From contig JAUPFP010000023.1 of NCBI GenBank assembly GCA_036925085.1, forward strand, positions 2,690,278 to 2,754,277: a stretch of 64,000 nt of DNA, in the 5' to 3' direction. Every line of letters begins with the position of its first letter. Position 1 is the stretch's first letter. This DNA is from Brachycybe producta. Its lineage: Eukaryota > Arthropoda > Diplopoda > Playtdesmida > Andrognathidae. The position numbers and the translations under genes are program-made. Positions 1 through 9,300 of this stretch are shown in pieces. The notes beneath the pieces were generated by a model. It was not told where the DNA came from. It made no database searches and saw nothing but the letters and a program-made list of their open reading frames with translations.

Positions 1-374
1 AAAAAAACAGCCAAGAATCGAAAAGTATTTAAATGTCTTCAACAGGTCCCAGGAGAGCTGGAGTGGTTCCAGAAGTTCCAAAACTTGACAGTGGAAAATT
101 CGATAACATACAAAAAATGAAATTTATGAGGTTTGCTTTTTTTAAACAACGGCCTAAAAAAGCCTCAATTGGGCTCAATTGGCCTCAGAAGTGCCAAAAA
201 GTTCACAACTTCAAAAAAGTTGAAAACCTGAAAAATGTAAATAAATTATGTTTATAGTTTTCTTTTTGTGAAAAGTCTAAAGGTCTTGAGATGACTTTAG
301 GAGGGCTCAACTGGCTTCTTGATGTTGATGTGTCTGTTTGGTGATTTTTTTTTTTTTTTGATTTTTCATTTCAG
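1..374 (+). other. Intron upstream of the LRR/FN3 gene's last exon
   Basis: No coding exon is visible here. The stretch ends in a pyrimidine-rich tract (a run of T around 347-359) and a TTTCAG acceptor at 369-374, so I read it as the end of the last intron of the gene whose final exon starts at 375. Short ORFs in it have no recognisable content. Confidence 0.6.
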
Positions 375-1102
375 GAAATCCACTGACCTGTAGTTGTGAC
401 ACTCAAGATTTATGGGATTGGCTTCAGGATCATATGCAGTTGCTTTCTACAGATTCCGAAAAGGTTGTATCTTGTGCTTATCCAGTAAAACTTTCAGGTC
501 GAACACTGATCAACATGGAACCTGCCGACATGTGCCCCATTCCCATTGTTACGGCACTAGAGCCATTAGTCATCCAAGAACACTTTGTGATAGTGCGGTG
601 GGATGTACGAAACGAATCGAAATTCGGTGGTTTTAGATTGTTGTACTATCCTGCCGGTGAAGGTAACAGTAATACTCAGGCAGTGACCGAAGTGTTGAAT
701 TCTGCTGACCGTCAGTACAAGATGGATGACCTGAAAACTGAGACCGAGTATGCAGTTTGTGTCGTAGCTCTCAGTGACTACGCCAACGCTGCAAGCAAAG
801 TGACACCGTTCTCGGCTCAGAACCACATCGAACGAAACAGCCACAAGAACCACAACCAAAAGTGTGGACGCATGAAGACATTGTCCGTCAAACAGCCTAG
901 TTCGAACGGTGCTGTTGCTCATCTGAGCATCATCATTGGCTCGAGCGTAGGTGTGGCCGTCGTTCTCATTATGGCCGTAACCATAACGGCCATTAAGTTT
1001 CATACGAAAAAGAACACGAAACGAGAACCTTTGCCTCAAGAATACATTTCCTATCGACATTTTTCCATTCAATCATCTGATGGTGTTTATACCACTTCTT
1101 GA
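375..1102 (+). CDS. Leucine-rich repeat / fibronectin III transmembrane protein, last exon
   Basis: This is the C-terminal exon of a single-pass cell-surface protein; the earlier exons lie outside the window. The reading frame runs from 377 after a TTTCAG acceptor. The first residues have the shape of an LRR C-terminal cap (NPLTCSC, then WDWL, then two further Cys). About 90 residues with the spacing of a fibronectin III domain follow (VRWDV, GFRLLYY, LKTETEYAVCVVAL). Next come a low-complexity linker, one strongly hydrophobic helix (SIIIGSSVGVAVVLIMAVTI, about 944-1003), a basic stop-transfer stretch, and a short cytoplasmic tail ending SSDGVYTTS. Insect and vertebrate relatives with LRR-FN3-TM layout act in neuronal adhesion and synapse assembly, but I cannot assign an orthologue from the tail alone. 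Confidence is good for the architecture and low for a specific name. Confidence 0.8.
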
Positions 1103-1270
1103 AATGGTGCAATTTTAAAATGGAATGTGGAATTAAGAATTTTATTTATGTAAATAAAACACAAAAAAACTACATTGTAGATGAAAGACTTTCAGCTCGA
1201 CTTTTTTGTGTTAATAATTTGTCCTGTACTTGAAGAGATTGTTTTTATTTTGTGTAAATAAAATGATTCC
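1103..1270 (+). terminator. 3' UTR and poly(A) signals of the LRR/FN3 gene
   Basis: Two AATAAA hexamers follow the stop codon, at 1153-1158 and near 1257-1262. Either could end the transcript. The sequence between is AT-rich and non-coding. Confidence 0.6.
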
Positions 1271-1734
1271 TGCCGTAGTAATTTTTATTTTAAATTACGA
1301 TAACTTTTTTGTTTTCTTTTAAATTTTGTATTTAAGAAAGAATTGGAGTTTTTATTATGAATTTTGCTTAGACATAGGTACAGAGATTTCAGTACAATGG
1401 AAACTGTTTAACACCAAATTTAAGTTCGGTTTTGTAAATTTAGAATAGGTTTTTTCCCCATATATTTAAATTTGTTTCGGACAAAAATATTGGTTTATCC
1501 AAAAAAAATTCAAAGTTTGATCATTTTTAAACTGTCACTGTGAAAAAAAAATTCATTTACATTCTTTTACTCCTTCCAATTCAGCTGAGTACACCTGCAA
1601 TCAGCTCAAGAGCCATGAGGCAGGGAGGATAATTCCCGATGACAAATGATTCTCATCCATTGTCTCGAAATTCTTTCGTAACTTAATTCAAACTGGACCT
1701 ATGGCTAAGTAAAATTGAAAATTCACTCCAAAAA

Positions 1735-2060
1735 CCTCTTAGCCTCTCGAACACTGATTATTCAAACTTTCAGGTGCAAAATCAAGGGAAACTTGAATGT
1801 GTTTTAGAAACTAGAAGGGTAGCTCAATCACTAAAGACTTTTTAATGTTGATATCTTTAAAAAAAAATGAGCTTTTTTATGTGTGTCTGAAAATAACCCA
1901 ACTTTAAGCAGGTTATATTTTTTTAATTTTTGTCTATAAAAAGTTTTATTTTGAAAGATATTAACATGCAAATGTCCTTGAGTGATTGAACTACTCTTCT
2001 AGTTTTTAAAACGTTTTCTAGTTTCTCTTAATTTTGTCTGCTGAATGAGGAAATAATTAA
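1735..2060. repeat. Foldback repeat, family A, copy 1
   Basis: The left half carries GTTTTAGAAACTAG followed by GGGTAGCTCAATCACT. The right half carries the reverse complement order (AGTGATTGAACTACTC, CTAGTTTTTAAAAC). Between them are GATATCTTTAAAAA and its inverted partner. The whole unit can fold into one long hairpin. At least nine more copies lie in the window. Confidence 0.75.
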
Positions 2061-2938
2061 TCATAGTTCAAAACCATTTTAAATATTTGAAACAACTTGT
2101 GGCTGACAGAACAAACAAACAAAATACAACAAACAAAACGTATGAATTATGTGTCATATTTGGCAACTGAAAAATAATATAATAAGTCTCCAATGTGATT
2201 TATTTAAAAATTGTTTCTAAATGAAAGTACTTCTTAAGATTTTTTAACAATTATTTTAAATTTTTTAATTTTTAGGGTTGGTTGATTTTATTTTCGACTA
2301 TTAATTTCTCTTTTGTTTAGTTCACAGTCACAGGACACAATTTAAACATGAATTAAAAATTCTTTGTTGAAAGAAGACATTAAAAGTAACTTATAAAACT
2401 TTTCTACTTGGATATTGTATTGTTGTTTCGATTGTGATTATAAGGTACACACGCATATGGCCACAATTTAGACAATGTGGTCATTTTTTCCCCTTTTGTT
2501 TCAATCACAGACACACAAAACAAAAATCATTTTTATTCATCTCTCAACTTTCATTTTCATTTTATTTTTCATTCTGAAAATTATTCACAATTGCCATTTG
2601 TCATATTTTCAAATCTTGAACCTCATTAGATTGCAACTAAATTCTATTGTTTTATTGAAACATCAGAATCCAGATAATTTGAAATTGGTTGCTTCCGATT
2701 TCAGCCATTTTTATGTCAAAACTTTATAATTGTGTTATTTATTATTGAAGAAAAAAAAACGAAATTGTATATAGTTATTATGAGTTATGAACGTATTTAA
2801 TATTGCATATATAAAAACTTGTACAAATTTATTCTATTTATATTAACAGGTGTATATTAGGTAGAAATATGAACATTTTCATTGTGACTTTTTTCAGTTA
2901 TAGAGGTTAACTTTATTGAAAATTGAATTATTTCGTAA
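2061..2938. other. AT-rich intergenic stretch
   Basis: No exon with a plausible frame and no repeat shared with the rest of the window was found. A short ORF at 2475-2729 has hydrophobic low-complexity content only and is probably chance. Confidence 0.5.
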
Positions 2939-2942
2939 TAAA
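2939..2942. repeat. Target-site duplication TAAA, left
   Basis: TAAA abuts the TG of the left LTR and is repeated at 14421-14424 directly after the CA of the right LTR. Confidence 0.8.
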
Positions 2943-3790
2943 TGTAACATCCCCGTTTCCGTAGGGTTAGTAGAGAGATCTCTGCTAGCCATCTAGAAGT
3001 GTCGAATGGATGTTGATGATTAAGTCTTTCGGTCTATTGGCTCCTGTGTTGCTACTTAACCACCAGGGACACAAGGGTCGGTACCTCAGGAGACCTGTGG
3101 TAGAGAATATTGTAGAGATGTCGTCTTACACTCGGCTGCTGGAGACTTCGTTGTCCGGTGGAAACATCGGCTACGTGGCGGCTATAATCCTAAGTCCCAC
3201 TCCCATAAAATGACTGAGTCCACACATTGAATTCGTATGATGAAAATGCTCTTTTATTCAATAAACAGAGAGTCCTGTAGATTGAGAGATATCGCATCGG
3301 TCTTAAGCATAAAGACGGTCTGTCCGATCTGCCTGATCTATCCGATCTGTCCTCTCAATCTACAACCTCTTGTATTTATACTCAAAATACAATACAAACA
3401 TCTGATTATGATAACAAAGGCTCCAGGTGTGTCCAAGTCTCTTGGACACACTCGGACCTAGAAGTGAACTATCACTTGACAAGAAAACGAAAACATCTAT
3501 AAGATGTATAAATTATAACAATACAGAAGGATGTACGATCATCCTCCTATTAACAATTTGTAAAGATTCTCACGTCCAAAAGTTCTGCATCGATGGTTCT
3601 TCTAGGATCCATCCTATTAACCATCGATGTAGTACTTTTGGGCTATTCTTCTCATCTTGGAGGGCAGGGAGTCATCGTCGTAATGACCTCCCGGCCACCC
3701 CCAAGCATGAGGTGAGAACCTTTCATCGATACAACTTGATTACAGGGTGTCTACAAAAACGGACGAATTCTAAACGGTGAATTCGTTACA
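2943..3790 (-). repeat. 3' LTR of the Gypsy element
   Basis: This 848-bp repeat equals 13573-14420 in length and in every stretch I compared. It starts TGTAACATCCCC and ends AATTCGTTACA on the plus strand. On the minus (sense) strand it holds a TATAAATA box at about 3373-3380 and an AATAAA about 120 nt downstream near 3252, a normal U3-R-U5 order. A perfect small inverted repeat (CATCGATGGTT and AACCATCGATG, about 3589-3631) forms a hairpin in the U3 part. Confidence 0.95.
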
Positions 3791-3800
3791 CCCCCCAACT
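3791..3800 (-). promoter_or_regulatory. Polypurine tract
   Basis: On the sense strand the bases just before the 3' LTR read AGTTGGGGGG, a short purine run at the expected site for plus-strand priming by the element's reverse transcriptase. Confidence 0.75.
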
Positions 3801-3807
3801 AGTTTAA

Positions 3808-4163
3808 GAGTACGTCCCTGTACTCTCAAAAAGTTAACTATTAAAAATACCCGTTGGTATGAAAATCTATACGATAAAAATTATAATCCCGTTGGATGAT
3901 AAAATTTAAAAATCACAGCTCGTGATACTAATAGCATCTCGCTATTTTAAAAATTCCCGCTTGGAATTAAAACAATTCTAAAAATTGACAAATAGGCGAA
4001 AGCCTATCAAATTACAAAAGGGACAATCCCCTAATATAAAAACTTCTATAAAAACGCAGGCAACTGCCTTAAAAACTACGAAAAATTCTAGACAACGGTC
4101 TATAAAAATAAATGCGAACGTGCATTAGAAATACAAAATACAAAAAGTATAAATATAATACTT
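3808..4163. other. Comb of at least 13 tiny hairpins in the element's 3' untranslated region
   Basis: Short perfect stem-loops follow one another along an A/T-rich backbone. Spans are 3808-3825 (6-bp stem), 3847-3860, 3886-3897, 3912-3926, 3931-3945, 3952-3968, 3973-3987, 3992-4007 (ATAGGC-GAAA-GCCTAT), 4020-4030, 4058-4069, 4089-4102, 4111-4126 and 4145-4163. Stems are 4 to 6 bp and loops 2 to 7 nt, and the stem sequences differ from hairpin to hairpin. The regular succession of different stems suggests selection for structure, in RNA or single-stranded DNA. No ORF is present. I know of no named family feature that it matches. Confidence 0.8.
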
Positions 4164-4218
4164 AAAATACTACAAAAACAAACAATCAAAACAAAGCAAT
4201 ATTACGACCCCGGCCATG

Positions 4219-6354
4219 CTAATACGTCTGGTCGGCCCATCCAATCGCAGGGCTCTCTGGTCCTCGACGCAGTTCCATTTCGAGGAACTCGGCGGCTCCA
4301 GCCGATCCCTTGTAGTAGCGATGACTTCGGCGACCCTCGGCATGACTGGTGGCTTCATCGAACATGAGATAGGGACGGTCATCGTGGAGGGATGGCCTAC
4401 GAATCGGGTTCCTGACGATGCGAATGGGACGATCTTGATCCCATCGAAAGAACTGTCGCATCCACCGGCGAATTTCATCGTCGTTTTGTTCCAGGTGGAA
4501 GACATCGTCGTAATAATGCACTGTTGTCTTGTCCAGCCGATTGTTGATCACCAAGATGAGCGACAAAGCCCGGACGACGAGTACGACGATAAAGACTTCT
4601 GTGTCTGCAGGAAGAGAGTTCCTCGGTGGGGTCTCATTACTCTCGAAGAGCCCCAGGTACAGATGGCGACGCGGCGTTCGTTTGCGCTGCCATTGAACAA
4701 ATAAATTGTTCAGTATCGTCTCATCCTCTCGTGTACTCCGGTGTGGCTTCGTGATGGGCTTACCATCAGGGACCTTCAAGGACTCCGTGGGGGCCCCCAA
4801 TGGTAACCCCAGACGCTCCTTTACTGGCCTTCGTTTTGGCACAGCACCCATAGCCTTGGTCGACTCGTTCTTTGCCTTGGTTTCGATCCCGACAGCTTCT
4901 GTTGCTTCGGGAAGCGTCGTGGAAGCCCTAGGACACCCAGGAGCTTCTACTTCGCTCCTGGCGGCTTCCATTTCGCTGCTAATGACGACGTCATCCTTGT
5001 AAAGATGCCCCTCCGTTCGTGGGCAAATGTCACGAAGCGTGATAGCATTGTTTGGGGCTTTGCAGAAGAAACTCTTAACCTCAGAGCGAAGTTTGGTCCT
5101 CAGGCCTCTGCTGGGACGGTTTTGTTCAACGAGAGGCCTTGGCTGCCTCCAACGTCGAACGCCGCGTACCAGCAGGTCTTCTGGGAGGCCTGAATCCCGA
5201 ACCTTACTGCGAAGAGTTGTTTCCTCTCCCCAAATTCTGCTGTCGTACAGAATGACTCGTTCACCATCGTTCGTCTCATATACGTTATTCATCAAGGAGA
5301 GTCCCTGCTGATGGTATGCAACGGCCAGATCGACTAACTGATGAAGTTGCTCCTGATATTTCGCCCTTGGATCTGTTGTAGGACTGTCTACACTCTTGTT
5401 GGTGGTCTTCAACTGGACATAAGTCCTTGCAGCTTCCGGCTCGGCAACCTCTGGCTCGAGGAGATCCATCCCCTCTTCATCAATATAGAGCACGTCGTTA
5501 TCTTCGTCGTTGTTGCCTTGCAACTTTTTCGGGACTTCCTGTGACACGGAGATCATCATCACCTCGGCTTCATCGATCTTGATGGTCCGTTGGTTGAGGT
5601 GGGCCACAGCGGACTCCGTGAGCCCTTCCTCACGTCGACGCTTGGCTTCTCGGTGTCGCCTGCTTGGCTTGTTCTTCTTCCGTAGAGCCACTTCGGTTGG
5701 AGCGGTTTCAGCTACGGGTGGACTGACGAGAGGTGCAGGTCTCTTAAGGGAAGGCACAGCGGTTTTTACGGATGCTGCTACAGGCTCCACAAGTTCCATG
5801 TAGGCTCTTTCCGCCTTCCTTAGAGCTGTACTTTTTCTAACGTACTCGCCTTTCTCGTTCCATATTTCGTTGACGCTTCGGTGCGGCACTGGAGGTCGGT
5901 TCCGTCGACTGTGGCGCTCCCAATCTGCAGGGGTCCACTCGCTGGTGTCATCTGGATTACCTTCTTTGCCCCAGCCTCTTGGCTCTGCGCCTCCGGGAGC
6001 AAACTCTCCGGGTTTAATGGCTTGATAGAAATTAGGCTGCCCAGCCCCAATGACTCCTGGCAAAATCTTGGCCTTCTGTTCGGCCTCTTGGCGCTTTGTC
6101 ATTTTGGGTGCGGCTTCGCAGGTCCACAATCCATCGGCGATCTCTTTTTCTAATGCCACCGCTGCAGCATCGAAGATTAGTTTGGATCCGCCTGGTATTG
6201 GTACGATGGAACTCGGTCTAGCCTCTTCTCGCTGATCGAAGTATCGTCCTCTTTTGTGGGCACGACCCTGTAAGGTGGGCCCACGGACACCGTGACCCCA
6301 ACCCTGCCTGGTAGTGGTCACTTCCTCGTAGAGGTTTTCTAGCGGAGATTGCAT
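4219..6354 (-). CDS. Candidate separate ORF3 inside the Pol extension (711 codons)
   Basis: An ATG at 6352-6354 lies 10 nt downstream of a likely 3' splice site. On the sense strand a long pyrimidine tract (about 6370-6395) is followed by AAAAAG at 6365-6370, then GAGTATCACC and ATG. This is the layout retroelements use to make a third product from a spliced RNA. The predicted product is rich in Pro, Arg and Glu, with two mid-protein highly charged parts and one hydrophobic helix about 130 residues from its end. It has few cysteines and no N-terminal signal peptide, so a classical envelope is not supported. It could instead be made only as the tail of Pol. Function is unknown. Confidence 0.35.
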   Translation of the reverse strand: MQSPLENLYEEVTTTRQGWGHGVRGPTLQGRAHKRGRYFDQREEARPSSIVPIPGGSKLIFDAAAVALEKEIADGLWTCEAAPKMTKRQEAEQKAKILPGVIGAGQPNFYQAIKPGEFAPGGAEPRGWGKEGNPDDTSEWTPADWERHSRRNRPPVPHRSVNEIWNEKGEYVRKSTALRKAERAYMELVEPVAASVKTAVPSLKRPAPLVSPPVAETAPTEVALRKKNKPSRRHREAKRRREEGLTESAVAHLNQRTIKIDEAEVMMISVSQEVPKKLQGNNDEDNDVLYIDEEGMDLLEPEVAEPEAARTYVQLKTTNKSVDSPTTDPRAKYQEQLHQLVDLAVAYHQQGLSLMNNVYETNDGERVILYDSRIWGEETTLRSKVRDSGLPEDLLVRGVRRWRQPRPLVEQNRPSRGLRTKLRSEVKSFFCKAPNNAITLRDICPRTEGHLYKDDVVISSEMEAARSEVEAPGCPRASTTLPEATEAVGIETKAKNESTKAMGAVPKRRPVKERLGLPLGAPTESLKVPDGKPITKPHRSTREDETILNNLFVQWQRKRTPRRHLYLGLFESNETPPRNSLPADTEVFIVVLVVRALSLILVINNRLDKTTVHYYDDVFHLEQNDDEIRRWMRQFFRWDQDRPIRIVRNPIRRPSLHDDRPYLMFDEATSHAEGRRSHRYYKGSAGAAEFLEMELRRGPESPAIGWADQTY

Positions 6355-9300
6355 GGTGATACTCCTTTTTAAGAGAGAGGACAAAGAAAAAGAGTTGGAT
6401 TTCCGGAGTCCGAAATGTACATTTTTCTTTTGACTCCTTCTTACCCTTTTCGATCCATTTCCTTGCCGTAGATCCTCTTTTCTCTTAGTCCAATCGTAAT
6501 TCCGCACGATGACAATCCCGATTGGCACAATTAGAAATAAACTTTCGATGTTTTTCCAAATTAAACAATAGAATTTTTCCAATTTGTCCACGATGCAATT
6601 ATAACTTTCCAAAATATGGCTGATAACGGTATAATCCGCCTTGATATCATACAGATGCCAAAAAATAGTGCCGGTACATGTGTATAGCACATGGGCACAA
6701 CTGTCAGTTGTGAAGAAGATAAACAATAGGACCCGGATCCATAGTGGTGCGAGGCTAGTAGACATTTCACTTAATGTATCCCTCCGCCCACGTGTTTCTT
6801 CTATGCTTGGTAGCGTCATTGACCGCTCCCTGTTTACTTCCTCATTTGGGACGTCATTTCCATCTGTGGCGTCACTAGCATCGATATCATCGTTTATTTT
6901 TGTTGTTGCATCGATAACTTCCGCGTTTTTCACCTCCATTTGAAATTCCATCGGCGAATTTACATCTTTTTCGTCGATTTTCATCGTTTCTCCAGGAATT
7001 TCGCTGATTTCTTCAACAAATCCAATGGTTTCCATGGTAAAATTCGTCTTATTACCATATTCTCTGGTGAATTTCATCGCATCTTCGCTAGGTAAGTATG
7101 AGAATTGTTGCTGGTTATCGTCTGCTGCCATTTTTCTTCTAATTTCGACGTTACGGTCAGAATGCTTTCGGATTGCTTTCGTAATTATCTCAATTTCTTC
7201 TTCATCCTCAGAAGATTCGATCCAAGCATTTTGGCATCTGCAGTGTCCACAACATCTCTTCTTACGCGAAGGTAAGTTTTTCTTCTTGACAAACGCTGTC
7301 ATTTCTTTTTCTTTTACAGGTTCCGATTCGGATTCTTCTGGCGATGAGTTACCCATGGACTCCAGGGTGTCTCCAGTCGTTGGAACATTGGGTCCGTCTT
7401 TTTGGTAAGTCTCATATAGTGGTCTCAGGTTTGCAACGTTTACAGAGTCCTCCACTAATCTTCCAGCTCGATTCTCGTAACTCAATCGGTATACGGTGTC
7501 CGATACCTTCGACACAATCGTATATCCCTGTCTCCATTTCGTTAAGAACTTCTTGTTCTGTCCAGGCCTGATTCGCATGTCTCGTACAAGTACTTTCTGT
7601 CCGATTTGGTACTCATAAGGCTTCTTATGCCTTTGGTCGTAGTACTTCTTTCGACGATCATGTGCTGCTTTCAGGTTCGTTCTGGCTGTTCTTAGTTCTT
7701 CTTCTTGGCGTTCTTCCGCCTGTTGTCGAACGTCCACGAGGTTTCCTGCCTCGTTATCCACGATAACTGGTCGTTCTGGAACTAAGGTGTCTACTTTAGT
7801 TCTGGGCTCCCTCCCAAACATGAGTCTGTACGGCGTAAACTTTGTGGATGAATGTACAGATGAGTTGTACGATTCCAAAACTTCATCCAGTTTCGTTGCC
7901 CAATCAGTCTGGTTCTTCGCAGGAGTCAGATACTTTTTCATAGTCTGAATAATGCTTTTATTCGTCCTTTCGGCGAGACCATTACTTTGCGGATGGTAGG
8001 CAGTTGTTGTTTCGTGCTCTATCTTGTTTATTTCCAAGAATTCTTGAGTGTTCTTCGCAACAAACGGCGTCCCTCGATCCGAAATGAGTTTCTCTGGTAT
8101 CCCGAAGATTCTCTTTACGTCTTTTGCTAGGAAGTTCATTACGATTAGTGCGGTTGTGCTTTTCACTGCTTTAGCAACGCAATATCGAGTGGCGTAATCG
8201 ACTGCCAACAAGATATGCTTGTTTCCTCCAACCGACGGTACTAATGGTCCAATGAAATCCATTCCCCAGCAATCACAAGGCTTTCCAATGGGCATTTCTT
8301 GAAGGAACCCTTCAGGTTTCTCCGTACCCAGCTTGTGTAATTGACAAATCTCACATGAGCGCACATATTCGAATATGTCGTGCTTCATGTTATTCCAATA
8401 AAATCTTTGCCTGGCTCGATTCCAGGTCTTAGTTTGTCCCTCATGACCAGCATCGGGCTCGTCATGGCATAATCTCATTACTTCTGGGATGAGATGTTTT
8501 GGAACCACATTCACGAGTGTGGGTACGGAACTTCCGTGAAACACACAAGCGAACAACTTGTTGTCATAATCGCAAAACAACTTATGAAGAGGTGACTCTG
8601 GTTGGCTACGCAACTCCTCACGAATCTTCAAAATCTCTGGGTCCAATTTTTGCTCCACCTTCCAATCCCATTGTAAGGTTACATTAAAGATCACACTGTC
8701 ATCTAGGTCTTCCGCTTCTGGGATGGCCTTCCAGTTAACAGGCACTCCTGCTGGATATCTCGAGAGGCAATCGGCTTCGACGTGAAGTTTCCCCTCCTTG
8801 TAGATGATTTTGTAGTCGTACTCCTGCATTAGCAGCTGCCAGCGACCAAGTCTTCCTTCCAGACGTGCTGCAGTCTTCATGTAGCATAATGCGTGGTGAT
8901 CCGTCACAATTGTAAAGGGCTTCTGGAACAGGTACGGCCGGAACTTGGTGACTCCATAGATTACTGCTAGGCACTCCTTATCCGTCGTACTGTAGTTCTT
9001 TTCCGCGTCCCTTAGAACTCTGGAGACACTTCCAATGATCTCCTTTCTTCGTTTATCCTCTGACTTCTGGTAAAGCATCGCTCCAATTCCGTATCCACAG
9101 GCATCAGTATGCATAAATATTGCAGCCTTCGGATCATATACGGCAACCAATGGAGATTTCGACAACATATTCTTTAGCGTGCGGAATGCATTCTCGCAGT
9201 CAACGGACCATTCGAACGGTATATCTTTACCCGTCAGGTCTGACATGGGCTTCGCTATGTTGGCAAATCCAGGTACATGCTTTCGATAATAACCCGCCAA

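Noticed and set aside
566-1072. Minus-strand ORF of 168 codons
   Set aside because: It is the antisense shadow of the LRR/FN3 exon, whose plus-strand frame has recognisable domains.
3010-3780. Three plus-strand ORFs repeated identically at 13640-14410
   Set aside because: They are identical because they lie in the two LTRs; the sense strand of the element is minus and they have no protein-like features.
3808-4163. Hairpin comb as a CRISPR array
   Set aside because: The stems differ in sequence, there are no repeated units or equal spacers, and the DNA is eukaryotic.
4216-4704. Plus-strand ORF of 162 codons, and many similar plus-strand ORFs to 13.2 kb
   Set aside because: All lie antisense to the intact gag and pol frames and show no domain; they are complement shadows.
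4219-6354. ORF3 as a retroviral envelope
   Set aside because: No signal peptide, few Cys, no furin-like site followed by a fusion peptide; only one late hydrophobic helix. Left as unknown.
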